Positions 46,141 to 55,950 are shown, numbered from the stretch's first letter. The stretch is 64,000 nt of DNA from Cytophagales bacterium Alg240-R148 (GCA_900537185.1 LS999826.1:733521-797520); one strand, 5' to 3'. The notes: generated from the sequence alone by a model not told the origin. A program made the numbers and translations.

Positions 46141-46255
46141 TTATAAATATTGACTCCAAAAGTCACCTAGTAGAGCAACTCCTGAAAAGCCCATGTTTAA
46201 AGTGCTTTGTTTGTGTTCTAGAGTAATACCACCCAGCGCATAAATATCCTGCTCT
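46141..46255 (-). pseudogene. Decayed 3' remnant of a TenI/ThiE-like gene
   Basis: Bases 46151-46255 match the 3' end of the intact gene (48001-48105) over 105 nt with 9 differences and no gaps (about 91% identical), and the frame remains open to the equivalent stop (46141-46143). It encodes 38 residues ending 'GVALLGDFWSQYL'. Similarity stops abruptly at about 46255, so the 5' three-quarters of the gene have been lost. It is evidence of tandem duplication of the neighbouring block. Confidence 0.85.
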
Positions 46256-46284
46256 GGATGGAAATTTTTAAATATTACCCCCTG

Positions 46285-47985
46285 TTACTTACTCGAAAAC
46301 AAAGGCGATTCTTTTATTTTCAAAATGGCCCAAACATTCATTTTGTTTTTTAAATGCTGAGGTAGCAAGAAACTGTTTTCATCGTATTGCAGTAGGCGTG
46401 AAGGTTGAATGTTTTTATAATTTTCTCCTTTGTAGTTTAAAGTATTAAAGAGCTGCCTTTTTTCAATCTTTCCAGAAGTTAAATTATAAAAGGAAACAGT
46501 TAAATAACCTCCTTTGCCAACCACCTGAATAGAAGGAGTATCTGTTTCTTTTAAAGTTAAATTGTCGGGGTGGTCGATGTAAATAAAACATATGGAATTT
46601 TTTCCAACCAAATAAGAATAGGACGATCCATTGTGTTTGCTTCCTCCGTAAGGCAATGACTTTTGATGCTTAGGAATTATTGCAGTTCTTTTAATATTGT
46701 GCTTTTTGTCGAGATCCAACAAAATAATATTTTTGGTAACGTAGTAAATGAGGTTGGAGCTGTGTTGGTAGTTGTTTTCAAATGTCAACAACAAACTTCC
46801 ATCTTCTTTAACAAGAACATGATCCAAATCAATCCCTCTAAATTCTAGAGTTCCTTTCTTCTGCTGTTTTGCAAAAAAGTTTCGATCTACATTGTATTGA
46901 AAGTAAAGAGTAGGGTCAAAAGCATGAATAAAATCAACTTCTAGTTCGTTGCTATCAAAATTAAGTTTATAAACCCCTTTAGCTCGTTTTGGTATAGAAA
47001 CCATCTTGTTAGAGTTTGGATTAGAAAATAACCTTTTAGATGTTTCTAAATTCATGTTTCTAGGCCATTCTGAATACAAACCGAGTGCAGTGGTCTTCCC
47101 ATTTAGCACGTAAAAATCAATTGTTTTTATGTCCTGGTAATTAAAAACTTGGGTTAGCTTTTTTACTGGAGAAATATTTTTAGAAATTTTATTGATGGTA
47201 ATAGTCGTTGAAGTAGGTTTTCCCTTTGGTGTGTCTTTAGTGGGTTTACTAGAAAAGGATTTATTCACCGAATATATATTACCAGTATCATCTACATACA
47301 TTTTTAATTTTTCTACAAACACATTGTCCTTCCAGGAGAGCTGCATGTCCAATGACTTTTCAAAAATCAAGTTTAAGTTTTGATCAAATAAAAAATATTG
47401 ATCTTTAAAAATTTCTTCTTTTTTATCACTTTTTACAGAACGGACAAAATTTACTGCGAGCTTTGTCCCGTCTTCAGATTTTTCTAATGTATAGGGGTTG
47501 TGGGTTTGATTTTTTAGGTTGTTTTTTAATACAATTTTTTCGTAAGCGTTAGGTATAATGGTCTTGCTGCTTAATAGCGGTCCTTTCTCTCCTTTTATTT
47601 TGCCAGTATTTGCATCAATTTCTATATAATACAAGGAGGTTGTTTCTTCTTTGTTATCATATTTGTTATAAAAGAAATAGGTGCTGTTGTCCCCAAGGGA
47701 TACAAAAGTCATTGGGTTGGAGCCTTTGCCTAATGTATATTCTTGGTGCCCTTGCAAGTTTAAATTTCCCTTGTTATAGCTACTAATTTTTATCTGCATG
47801 GTTTTCGTTTGGGTCCAAGCAACCAATAGGTTATTCCCTACAAATTGTGTTATTCCTGCTTTTGTTTTTGCATCTTCCGAAGCTTTTACAAATGAAATAT
47901 CAAATATTTCTTGGTCGGTATTTTGGGCAGTAGCAAAGGTTGTTACAGCGCCAATTAATATTCCTATAAATATTATTTTATACAT
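46285..47985 (-). CDS. Secreted protein, paralogue of the gene at 48570-50162
   Basis: A 566-residue exported protein with a signal peptide ending TFATAQ. It has no domain I can name. It aligns over its length with the protein at 48570: 'FYNKYD' versus 'FYNKHD', 'FDQNLNLIFEKSL' versus 'FDQNLKKLYDRTI', 'NIQPSRLLQ' versus 'NIRPIKFLQ', and a shared closing 'LKIKES'/'LKINES'. The beta-rich, propeller-like periodicity and lack of membrane segments suggest a periplasmic or surface protein. The ATG at 47985 follows the TenI stop by 5 nt; a TTG start within TenI is less likely. Confidence 0.65.
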   Translation of the reverse strand: MYKIIFIGILIGAVTTFATAQNTDQEIFDISFVKASEDAKTKAGITQFVGNNLLVAWTQTKTMQIKISSYNKGNLNLQGHQEYTLGKGSNPMTFVSLGDNSTYFFYNKYDNKEETTSLYYIEIDANTGKIKGEKGPLLSSKTIIPNAYEKIVLKNNLKNQTHNPYTLEKSEDGTKLAVNFVRSVKSDKKEEIFKDQYFLFDQNLNLIFEKSLDMQLSWKDNVFVEKLKMYVDDTGNIYSVNKSFSSKPTKDTPKGKPTSTTITINKISKNISPVKKLTQVFNYQDIKTIDFYVLNGKTTALGLYSEWPRNMNLETSKRLFSNPNSNKMVSIPKRAKGVYKLNFDSNELEVDFIHAFDPTLYFQYNVDRNFFAKQQKKGTLEFRGIDLDHVLVKEDGSLLLTFENNYQHSSNLIYYVTKNIILLDLDKKHNIKRTAIIPKHQKSLPYGGSKHNGSSYSYLVGKNSICFIYIDHPDNLTLKETDTPSIQVVGKGGYLTVSFYNLTSGKIEKRQLFNTLNYKGENYKNIQPSRLLQYDENSFLLPQHLKNKMNVWAILKIKESPLFSSK

Positions 47986-47990
47986 ATTTT

Positions 47991-48548
47991 TTATTTTTTT
48001 TGACTCCAAAAATCACCCAATAGAGCAACTCCTGAAAAGCCCATGTTTAAAGTGCTTTGTTTGTTTTCTTGTGTGATCCCACCCAGTGCATAAATATCCT
48101 GCTCTTGCCCACTCAAAAAATCAGAAATTTGGTAGTGGTTGTAAATAGGGAGGTAACCTTCCTTAGAGATACTGGGGTAAACTGGTCCAAAAAAAACATA
48201 GTCCATTTCGGAAGATTCGTATACTTCACTTATTGTATGACACGAAGTGGAGCATTTGAAATGGGGTTGGTATTGTGTTAGATCTACTCCTTCTTTAAAT
48301 TGTTTGGACGAAAAATGAACGCCTGAAAGTTGGTGTTTAATGGCCAACTCAGGGTGGTAGTGTATGGATGTTCTGGACCTAAACTCTGGTTGTATGGACG
48401 CGACTAATTCTTCAATCTTTTCAATACTTTGGTCTGGCTTTCTTATATGCAAACGCCAATTATTTTCTTTTAAACAGGAGTTTATAATTGCTGCTTCTTC
48501 GTTAAAAAAGTTAGAAGTGGTAACCAATATGGTGTCTGTTGCTGTCAT
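47991..48548 (-). CDS. tenI: TenI/ThiE-like protein
   Basis: A 185-residue TIM-barrel protein of the ThiE/TenI family. 'GVHFSSKQFKEG' is the GVHxG region, 'CSTSCHTISEVYES' the SxHT motif, 'DYVFFGPVYPSISKEGY' the phosphate loop and 'IYALGGITQENKQSTLNMGFSGVALLG' the second phosphate loop. It lacks the ND of a true ThiE and is short, so a thiazole tautomerase or salvage role fits better than thiamine phosphate synthesis. It lies 21 nt after one paralogous secreted-protein gene and 5 nt before the other; a truncated copy lies at 46141. Confidence 0.75.
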   Translation of the reverse strand: MTATDTILVTTSNFFNEEAAIINSCLKENNWRLHIRKPDQSIEKIEELVASIQPEFRSRTSIHYHPELAIKHQLSGVHFSSKQFKEGVDLTQYQPHFKCSTSCHTISEVYESSEMDYVFFGPVYPSISKEGYLPIYNHYQISDFLSGQEQDIYALGGITQENKQSTLNMGFSGVALLGDFWSQKK

Positions 48549-48569
48549 TTATTAAAGGTTACATAATAA

Positions 48570-50162
48570 TTAATTGGGAGCTAAAAACGACTCATTGATT
48601 TTTAAACGGACCCAGCACTGTTTGTTGTCAGGAAATAGTACCTCAAAGACAATAGTGTTTTGGCTTATTTGTAAAAACTTAATTGGACGAATGTTCATTA
48701 ATTTTTTATCCCTATACTGAGAAGCATTAAGAACATGATATCTTTTATGTAAACCGTTTTTTGTGTTGGTGAGAGATGCTGTTAAGTAATCAATAATACC
48801 AGTGTGTGTATCCAGTTTGTCGTTTTCTGATTTATTGATATTTTTGCTTGCATCCATATATAAGTAAACCATGTTTTCTCCACTTAAAAACGAGAAGTAG
48901 GAGTTCGTAAATGGTTGAGCAGACCCCATTGTAAACCGTTGTCTTTTTGGAGTTATCGATAAAAGATTGAAATTACTTTCATTGGTTATTGCCGCCGTAT
49001 ATATATGTCCACTAATCAAATAGTTGTACGACCCTCTTTGCTCCGTTTCGCTTGATTCTATTGTGAACAACATACTACCGCCTTTATTAAATACGACAGA
49101 TTTAATACTAAGGGAACTAATGTTTTGGAACCTGTTTTCGCTCCATTGTTTTGTTTTGATTGAATCCTTTTCTAAATGGAGGCGAAACATTCCATTTTCT
49201 TTAGAATCACTATTGGGTGAAGTGTAAAAACCAATGATTTGAATGGAATTATTATTTTCTATGATTTCACAGCTTTGTACCAATTCAACTTTGAACTGCT
49301 TTACCCAGGATTTGTCTAGATTGGTGTCTCTATTGAATTGGTTTATTAGGAGTTTCGATGCTGGTAATTTGATGGTTTGACCTGCTTTAATTTTTTTAAA
49401 GTCGATACCTAAAGGGCTTTTTACCACATAGATTATCCCTTCGTTGGAAACGAAATAATTTTTTAATTTAATTAGTTTCAGTCCATCTTTTTTATCATGC
49501 TTTTCTTCTATGGTTCGATCATAAAGCTTTTTAAGGTTTTGATCAAATACCGTGTAAGAGTCTTCGATGGTAGTTATTGGATTGTTTTTGTACCTGAATT
49601 GACTTCTATTGTAAATTAGTACTTTTGAACTGTCCACAGATTGTTTTATAGTATAATTCCATAATTTTCTTGATTTGAACTTCAGTTTTTCTAATTGTTT
49701 ATCAAAAGCCAGGTTTGTACCATTTCTTTCCTTAGAATGACTAACAATTGGACCCTCTGGATTTTCCCATTTCTTAGTTTTGAGATTAAAGGATCTTTTA
49801 TATAGGTTGCATGTATGCGTTTTTAGGTCATGTTTGTTATAAAAATAAACCAATTGACTTCCTTTTAATTGCAGAACTGTAATTGGATTTTCATCTTTTT
49901 CGGTAGAGACCGTTTTATTGAATTTAGGAGCTAAGGAAGTTTTTTCAAATGCTGAAACTGTTATTTCTTTTGAATTAATTGTAACCTTTAAGATTTTATT
50001 GTCAATTACGAACGTATAAGGTTCACTAAATTTTGATTCTAGTTTTTCATAGGGTTTACCCATGTTTATTTCAAACAAACTTTGACTGCCATTGCCCTTT
50101 TGAGCAAAAGTAGCGGTTGCAAAAATTAAAAATAGGAAGGCAACCAAGCATGACTTAAACAT
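48570..50162 (-). CDS. Secreted protein, paralogue of the gene at 46285-47985
   Basis: A 530-residue exported protein with signal peptide ending TATFAQ. No named domain is recognised. Shared landmarks with the downstream paralogue include 'FYNKHD', 'FDQNLKKLYD' and 'MNIRPIKFLQ' near the C-terminus. It is slightly shorter and has diverged strongly from its paralogue, whereas the TenI remnant is about 91% identical at DNA level, implying relaxed constraint or rapid change in the secreted proteins. First gene of the duplicated unit. Confidence 0.65.
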   Translation of the reverse strand: MFKSCLVAFLFLIFATATFAQKGNGSQSLFEINMGKPYEKLESKFSEPYTFVIDNKILKVTINSKEITVSAFEKTSLAPKFNKTVSTEKDENPITVLQLKGSQLVYFYNKHDLKTHTCNLYKRSFNLKTKKWENPEGPIVSHSKERNGTNLAFDKQLEKLKFKSRKLWNYTIKQSVDSSKVLIYNRSQFRYKNNPITTIEDSYTVFDQNLKKLYDRTIEEKHDKKDGLKLIKLKNYFVSNEGIIYVVKSPLGIDFKKIKAGQTIKLPASKLLINQFNRDTNLDKSWVKQFKVELVQSCEIIENNNSIQIIGFYTSPNSDSKENGMFRLHLEKDSIKTKQWSENRFQNISSLSIKSVVFNKGGSMLFTIESSETEQRGSYNYLISGHIYTAAITNESNFNLLSITPKRQRFTMGSAQPFTNSYFSFLSGENMVYLYMDASKNINKSENDKLDTHTGIIDYLTASLTNTKNGLHKRYHVLNASQYRDKKLMNIRPIKFLQISQNTIVFEVLFPDNKQCWVRLKINESFLAPN

Positions 50163-50417
50163 AATGTGAATTTTTATTAGTGCCCGTATTAATTGTGAAT
50201 ATAGGCGAAATTACAATTGTAAATTTTCGGTAATTATAATCATTTATTTATTATTTAATGAGAATAAGTTGTGAAATGAGCACAATAATTGGAAAGGTAT
50301 AATGGTTTGTTGGAAAAATGTAAAGTAGCTTAAAAGATAGTTGTTGGATCGTTTTGTATGCTTAAAATGTATAAACAGCAGAGGGTCAGCAAGAAATAGA
50401 TAGCAAACTATTGTTTT

Positions 50418-50513
50418 TTAAATAGTGTGCCAAACGGCTAATAAAAACATTACCAAATACAACAACCTAATCCAGTTGCAAGGAGATGTAACATACCTAT
50501 AAAGTCGCTTCAT
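50418..50513 (-). CDS. Candidate 31-residue membrane peptide
   Basis: An ATG at 50513 lies one base after the stop of the DUF218 gene and opens a 31-codon frame ending at 50418. The peptide begins MKRLYRY, and residues about 16-29 ('RLLYLVMFLLAVW') are hydrophobic, giving a basic N-terminus with one membrane segment. The TAA-A-ATG junction suggests translational coupling. It is too short for coding statistics, so conservation in relatives decides. The remaining 50163-50417 stretch shows no gene or clear hairpin. Confidence 0.35.
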   Translation of the reverse strand: MKRLYRYVTSPCNWIRLLYLVMFLLAVWHTI

Positions 50514-50514
50514 T

Positions 50515-51006
50515 TTAAGGGGGGGTGATGGGCTTTCTTTTTAGGTTTTCTAGAGCTTGCTCTTCATGTTTCTTTCTTTTTTGTAACTCGGAAGGCGGCA
50601 AACTGGAAGCCGCTGGTGTTGGGGTGAGCAAGCTGGGTTCAAAGTGCTGTTTGAATATGCAATGGGCACGCTCCATATGAAAATCTGAGGTTATTAGTTG
50701 AATGGATCGGATAGAATGGTTTTGTAGGTAATTGGCACACAACCTGCCATCGTCCAGGGTGTTTTTACTTTCAATTGTTGCATCGGTAAAAGCGGTGCTC
50801 GGAATACCTTGAGCAATTAATTCTTTTTTTAGGTAGTACCAATGGGGCGTGTTGGTGGTGTTGAAATGGGCTCCGAACCCGCCAGTACAAATAATTTTCT
50901 GGTTTGATTTCCAAGTTGTTAAAGCCATTTTTACTCGGTCTAGAACCATTTGGCTTAGCTGTCCACTCGCACCGTTCTCACCTCCTAATACAATCAAAAC
51001 ATCCAT
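50515..51006 (-). CDS. YdcF/SanA-type DUF218 protein
   Basis: A 163-residue protein of the DUF218 (ElyC/SanA/YdcF) family. It has 'VLIVLGGENGASG', 'IICTGGFGAHF', 'ESKNTLDDGRLCANYL' and 'IQLITSDFHMERAHCIF', in order. Residues such as the acidic ESxNTxxDG motif are shared with the family, which binds S-adenosylmethionine or envelope precursors in the studied cases. No signal or membrane segment is present, so a cytosolic form is likely. The tail is basic and proline-rich. A possible small membrane peptide follows one base after its stop. Confidence 0.85.
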   Translation of the reverse strand: MDVLIVLGGENGASGQLSQMVLDRVKMALTTWKSNQKIICTGGFGAHFNTTNTPHWYYLKKELIAQGIPSTAFTDATIESKNTLDDGRLCANYLQNHSIRSIQLITSDFHMERAHCIFKQHFEPSLLTPTPAASSLPPSELQKRKKHEEQALENLKRKPITPP

Positions 51007-51028
51007 ATAGAACTGTCTATAAAATATT

Positions 51029-51062
51029 TGGTCTAAAGTATTGAATTTTTATTACATTTGAA
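51029..51062 (+). promoter_or_regulatory. Promoter of the TPR-TonB cluster
   Basis: TTTG (51029-51032), a 22 nt spacer and TACATTTG (51055-51062) match the Bacteroidota promoter; the ATG is 62 nt downstream. The 10 kb of tightly packed genes that follow have no other obvious promoter except perhaps before 55951. Confidence 0.6.
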
Positions 51063-51124
51063 TATTAAAGGCATATAATAAATCCCATTAAATCGTGTTA
51101 TTTAATCGTAACAAACAAAGGTCA

Positions 51125-54100
51125 ATGTTCAAAATTTCGATTACAATTAGTTTTCTTTTTATTGGCTCCTTAGCATTTTGTCAGCAAACCCTCAACAGAT
51201 CAGATAATTCTAGTGCATATACCCAAGCGCATGAGCTTTTGGATAAACGGAATTATACTGCTGCTAGAGAAGGTTTCGAACAATATATGCGGCATGGCCA
51301 GGATGGTATGAAAGTAGCAGAAGCAGAGTATTATGCTGCGTTTTGCGCTTTGGCGTTGTACAATAAGGATGGTGAGGCAAAGATCAACCAGTTCATTCAA
51401 AACAACCCCAAACACCCTAAGGCGGCTATGGCCAATTATGAATTGGGTAGTTTTTATTTTGATCAAAAAAAATACGGTAAGGCGTTGCTTTATTTAAAAA
51501 AAGTGAGGCTCAATACCTTGGATTCAAAATCGCGAGACGAAGCAAGGTATAAAATGGGTTATTCTTATTTTGCCAACCGCCAACTGGAAGAAGCATTGCC
51601 TCATTTTAATGCCTTGAAAAACAAAAAAGGAAGGTATTCGATTAATGCCTTGTACTATGCGGGTTTTATAGAGCTGGATCAAAATGATCTTCCCAGTGCT
51701 CTGATGGACTTAAAAAAAGCAGAAAAAAATGAGGCTTACGCCCATATAGTGCCATATATGATTGTTAGTATTTATTACAAACAACAGAACTATGACCAAT
51801 TATTAGCATATGGAAAATCGGTTATCAACCATCCGAAAGTTCTGAACAAACACGATATTAATTTATTAATGGCTTCCGCCTATTTTGATCAAGGCAACTT
51901 TGAAGAGGCAGAGAAGGGTTTTGATCGGCTTGGGTCTAAATCCAAACTGCCAGCAGAAGCAACCTATAGGGCAGGGGTGACCAAATATAAAATGGGCGCT
52001 CCAGATGCAGCCGTTGGCAGGTTGAAGGGCATAGCCAACGGGAAGGATTCGCTAGGGGTGGTTTCGAGTTACTACTTGGGTTTGTCCTATTTGAAAATGG
52101 GCAACAAACTGTATGCCTTGAATGCTTTCAAACAAAGCAGCAACCCAGCAATCTCCAAAGAAATAGCAGAAGAAAGTGCCTACCAACATGCCAAATTGGT
52201 TTTTGATCAAGGCAATACAACACAGGCCATTGATAATTTTTCTAAATTTGTTCATACTTACCCAAATTCTTCTTACTACGAAGAGATAAATGGTTTGCTT
52301 TCGCAGGCCTACCTCAATTCGTCCGATTTTGAAGCAGCAATCCAACACATTGAAGAACTGCCCAGAATGACTTGGTCCATGAAAAAGGTATACCAAAAAG
52401 CAACTTTTATGAAAGGGGCCGAATTGTTTAATAAAAATAAGTATGCAGAAGCATTTGGTTTCTTTCAAAAGTCATTGACCTACCCAATTGATCAAGAATA
52501 TTTAAATAAAGCCAATTTTTGGGCTGGCGAATGTATGTCCATTACCAGACAGTACGACGTGGCAGAAAGACATTACAGAAGCGTTGTAACCAACAAACAA
52601 GAAAATGACGATCTGGTACAGGCCAAAGCCAGGTATGCTTTGGGATATTTGTACTACAATAAAAAACAATATGCCGATGCTTTGATGCATTTTAGATTGT
52701 TTAAAAAGAATGCTACGGATAAAATTAGTAGATCAACCTACAACGATGGAAGCATTCGTTTGGCCGATTGCTTGTATGCTACAAAGGCATACAACGACGC
52801 CATTGCTGCCTATGATGCTTTGTTGAAAACTAAAATTCGTGAAAAAGATTACATCCTCTATCAGAAAGGAATTGTATTGGCCATGGTAGACCGCATGGCG
52901 GCTTCAATTAATAGTTTTGATGCGGTGGTAAAACGGTATTCTAGTTCGAAGTACTACGATGATGCTCTTTTTCACAAGGCAAGAGTGCAGTTAGAAAATG
53001 GTGATTTTGAAGCGAGCATTGCATCCCTGAACAAGCTGATACAAGAGAAAAAGGGGAGTAAATTTATTCCATACGCCTACTCCAAGCGGGCCACGGCATA
53101 TGCCAACTTAGGCAATCAAAATGCTGCTGCAAAAGATTATAAGTATATATTAAACACCTATACCAACCATTCTGCGGCCAGTGAAGCCATTATTTCCTTG
53201 CAAGAGGTACTTGCACAAACAGGAAACAGCGATGCGTTTGATCAATACTTGGCCTTGTATAAAAAAGCGAACCCAGAAAATCTAGAAAATTTGGAGGAGG
53301 TAGATTTTCAGGCAGCTAGAAATGCTTATTTCAATCAAGAATATACCAACGCTGCCAATAAGCTGTCAAAGTTCAAAGACAACTACCCCCAGAGCAGGCA
53401 TTTTAATGAGGCGAGCTTCTTTTTGGGCGAAGCCAATTACAGGAATAAAAACTACCAAAAAGCATTGGAACAGTATTATCCTTTGTTGAACATTCCGGCT
53501 TTCGATTACCGGGTTCGGGTAATCAATCGCATTGCAAGTTTGGAATTTGCTTTGGGGCGTTATTCCGAAGCTGTTAAGTACTTCAGGAAACTCAACGCCG
53601 AGGCAGTGAATAAAAAGCACGAACAAGATGCTGAAATGGGACTAATGGAGTCTTATTTTATCCTTGCCAATTACGATTCGTCCGATTATTATGCCAACCA
53701 ATTGTTGGCAAGTGGGAGTGCAAATATTGCTTCACAAAATAAGGCATCGTTGTATTTGGGTAAGTCGGCATTTGCAAAGGGCGATTTTGAAACTGCAAAA
53801 GATGAGTTTCTTACCACTTTAAATACAGCAAAAGATGTTTATGGGGCCGAAGCCCAGTACAGCATTGGATTGATTTTTTACAGGAGCAAAGAGCACCAAA
53901 AGTCCATTGATGCATTGATAGAATTAAACAACGAATTTTACTCCTATGAGAATTGGTTGGGCAAGGCATTTTTACTAATTGCCGACAATTACTCTGCCAT
54001 GGGAGAAGTCTTTCAGGCAAAGGCAACATTAAAAAGTTTAATTGACGGTGAATTTCCGGACGAAGAAATTTTGAATGAGGCCAAATTGAAATTAACAGAA

Positions 54101-54187
54101 ATTGAAGAGCAGGAGCTGTTGCAAATTGAAATAGATTCTCTTGAAATTGCTACAGACAGCTTAAACATAGAGGAAAATGAGAACTAA
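51125..54187 (+). CDS. Large exported tetratricopeptide-repeat protein
   Basis: A 1020-residue protein with a signal peptide ending LAFCQ (about residue 21). The rest is a continuous array of TPR helix pairs ('NYTAAREGFEQYMRHG', 'QLEEALPHFNALK', 'KNYQKALEQYYPLL', 'YSEAVKYFRKLNAEA', 'KGDFETAKDEFLTTL' and many more), ending in an acidic tail. This architecture is typical of periplasmic or outer-membrane TPR proteins of Bacteroidota that scaffold envelope complexes. ATG 51125 is chosen over an upstream GTG at 51095 since it places the signal at the start. It overlaps the next gene by 11 nt. A role beside the Ton system is inferred from linkage. Confidence 0.85.
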   Translation: MFKISITISFLFIGSLAFCQQTLNRSDNSSAYTQAHELLDKRNYTAAREGFEQYMRHGQDGMKVAEAEYYAAFCALALYNKDGEAKINQFIQNNPKHPKAAMANYELGSFYFDQKKYGKALLYLKKVRLNTLDSKSRDEARYKMGYSYFANRQLEEALPHFNALKNKKGRYSINALYYAGFIELDQNDLPSALMDLKKAEKNEAYAHIVPYMIVSIYYKQQNYDQLLAYGKSVINHPKVLNKHDINLLMASAYFDQGNFEEAEKGFDRLGSKSKLPAEATYRAGVTKYKMGAPDAAVGRLKGIANGKDSLGVVSSYYLGLSYLKMGNKLYALNAFKQSSNPAISKEIAEESAYQHAKLVFDQGNTTQAIDNFSKFVHTYPNSSYYEEINGLLSQAYLNSSDFEAAIQHIEELPRMTWSMKKVYQKATFMKGAELFNKNKYAEAFGFFQKSLTYPIDQEYLNKANFWAGECMSITRQYDVAERHYRSVVTNKQENDDLVQAKARYALGYLYYNKKQYADALMHFRLFKKNATDKISRSTYNDGSIRLADCLYATKAYNDAIAAYDALLKTKIREKDYILYQKGIVLAMVDRMAASINSFDAVVKRYSSSKYYDDALFHKARVQLENGDFEASIASLNKLIQEKKGSKFIPYAYSKRATAYANLGNQNAAAKDYKYILNTYTNHSAASEAIISLQEVLAQTGNSDAFDQYLALYKKANPENLENLEEVDFQAARNAYFNQEYTNAANKLSKFKDNYPQSRHFNEASFFLGEANYRNKNYQKALEQYYPLLNIPAFDYRVRVINRIASLEFALGRYSEAVKYFRKLNAEAVNKKHEQDAEMGLMESYFILANYDSSDYYANQLLASGSANIASQNKASLYLGKSAFAKGDFETAKDEFLTTLNTAKDVYGAEAQYSIGLIFYRSKEHQKSIDALIELNNEFYSYENWLGKAFLLIADNYSAMGEVFQAKATLKSLIDGEFPDEEILNEAKLKLTEIEEQELLQIEIDSLEIATDSLNIEENEN

Positions 54188-55829
54188 ATTTTTATACATA
54201 CTGATTTTTACGGCTTTTTTTACTTTCCATTGGTCCATTGCACAAGATGGTGGAGAAGGAGAATTGGAAGATGAAGTGGTGGACATTGTTAAAAATGCCG
54301 AGATCATTTTACCGGTAGCCTCTAGGAATTTTGGTAAAGTGCCTCCGCAACCGGTTGAAAATAAAAGCGATAGCTTGGTGTTCAATGTGAAAGAGTTTGT
54401 TTTTAGTCCTCCGTCGATTGCGACCAGAATAAGGCCATTGCGGTCCAAAAATATTCCAATACCCAAGTTGTATGGTTCTATGGTCCGATTGGGGTACGGC
54501 AATTATGCTACCCCGTTGGCAGATATATATTTGAATAATAAAAGGAACAAACAATATAGTTATGGGGTTGCACTAAACCATTTATCTTCGGGGAAGGGCC
54601 CAGTAGATGGTAAAAATTCGGCTCAATCTGCCACCTCCATTAATGCCTACGCCAAAGCTTATACTGGTAATTCAACTGTTTATGGAGGTATTGGTTACGA
54701 CATGGATATGAATTATTTCTACGGGTACCAATCGGGTGAACCAGTAGACCGCGATACATTGAAACAAAACATCAAGCGCTTCCATTTGAATGGCGGTATA
54801 AAATCAGCAGATGTCGATGCCGCATTGGATTATGAATTGAACTTAGGGTTTTTATCCTTGGCCGATAATTACAAAGCCAAAGAAGCCGATGTCAATGTGG
54901 AAGGGTTTGTAGCCTATACCTTGGACAACGAAAGCAAAATTGGAATAGAGTACGACCTTTCTTTTTTATCTCAAAAAGATGAATTGATCGACGTGCAACG
55001 CTCCTTGATAAATGTAGCTCCTTCCTATACTTTTAATTTTTCTGACTTAGAAATAAAACTAGGAGTTAACGCGGCGGTGTCCAATGACACACTAAACAAT
55101 TTAAATAAATTCCATGTTTACCCAGATATTAAAGTTTCCTACCCGTTTAGCGATGATTTATTAGTATTTGCGGGCATCACCGGTGGAATTGAAAAAGTAA
55201 CGCTTAACAAGCTGTTGGAAGAAAACCCATATTTAAATAAAAATATTAACGCCTTTCATCAGAATAAAACTTTTGACTTTTTTGCGGGTTTAAACGCAAG
55301 GCTTTCTGAAAAGATGGCAGTTGATTTTGGTGGCAGTGTAAGCAGCATAAGAAATATGGCATTTTACATCAATGATCTAGAACGTATTGAAAAATTTAAT
55401 GTGGTGTACGATCAGGGTAAGACAGCATTTACCAACATTTATGCTGCGTTCAACTTTAGCCAAGGCAATGCGTCCAGATTGGGCATCCGTGGGGATTTTT
55501 ACGGGTACGGCACCGCAGAAGTTCCAGAGGCCTACCACAAACCATCTTTTAAATTAACGATGTTGGGAAAAATTGGCTTGGCAGATAAAATCAACCTGTC
55601 TACCAACTTGTATGTTATTGGTGGTATCCAAGCATTGGATCCTGCAACTTTAACTGAAAAAACCCTGGATGCAGCGGTTGATTTGAACTTGATAGGAGAG
55701 TACAAGGTGTCCAAGCAGTTTGCCGCCTTTGTAAGTGTCGAAAATATATTGAACAGCAACTACCAATTGTTGAACCAATACCAGGTAAAGGGGATGCAGG
55801 TTATTGCAGGCTTTAGTTATGTGTTTTAA
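54177..55829 (+). CDS. Outer-membrane beta-barrel protein (plugless, TonB-receptor-like)
   Basis: A 550-residue protein with a signal peptide ending HWSIAQ. After a Pro-rich/acidic N-terminal region (about 24-90), the remainder alternates hydrophobic/polar residues as barrel strands ('MVRLGYGNYATPLADIYLN', 'TVYGGIGYDMDMNYFYG', 'FAAFVSVENILNSNY') and ends in phenylalanine ('AGFSYVF'), the outer-membrane insertion signal. There is no plug domain, unlike true receptors. It begins inside the last 11 nt of the TPR gene, so they are coupled. A partner role with the TPR and SPOR proteins is inferred. Confidence 0.75.
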   Translation: MRTKFLYILIFTAFFTFHWSIAQDGGEGELEDEVVDIVKNAEIILPVASRNFGKVPPQPVENKSDSLVFNVKEFVFSPPSIATRIRPLRSKNIPIPKLYGSMVRLGYGNYATPLADIYLNNKRNKQYSYGVALNHLSSGKGPVDGKNSAQSATSINAYAKAYTGNSTVYGGIGYDMDMNYFYGYQSGEPVDRDTLKQNIKRFHLNGGIKSADVDAALDYELNLGFLSLADNYKAKEADVNVEGFVAYTLDNESKIGIEYDLSFLSQKDELIDVQRSLINVAPSYTFNFSDLEIKLGVNAAVSNDTLNNLNKFHVYPDIKVSYPFSDDLLVFAGITGGIEKVTLNKLLEENPYLNKNINAFHQNKTFDFFAGLNARLSEKMAVDFGGSVSSIRNMAFYINDLERIEKFNVVYDQGKTAFTNIYAAFNFSQGNASRLGIRGDFYGYGTAEVPEAYHKPSFKLTMLGKIGLADKINLSTNLYVIGGIQALDPATLTEKTLDAAVDLNLIGEYKVSKQFAAFVSVENILNSNYQLLNQYQVKGMQVIAGFSYVF

Positions 55830-55950
55830 CGAGTTGAGCCGTATTTTTACTGCTTTTATTTTTTCGATTCGTATTTTTTCACCATAATTGTTTTTAGACT
55901 GTAGTTGTGGCTTTTTAACAGTATAGAATTTTACGCTAAATATTGGCAAT

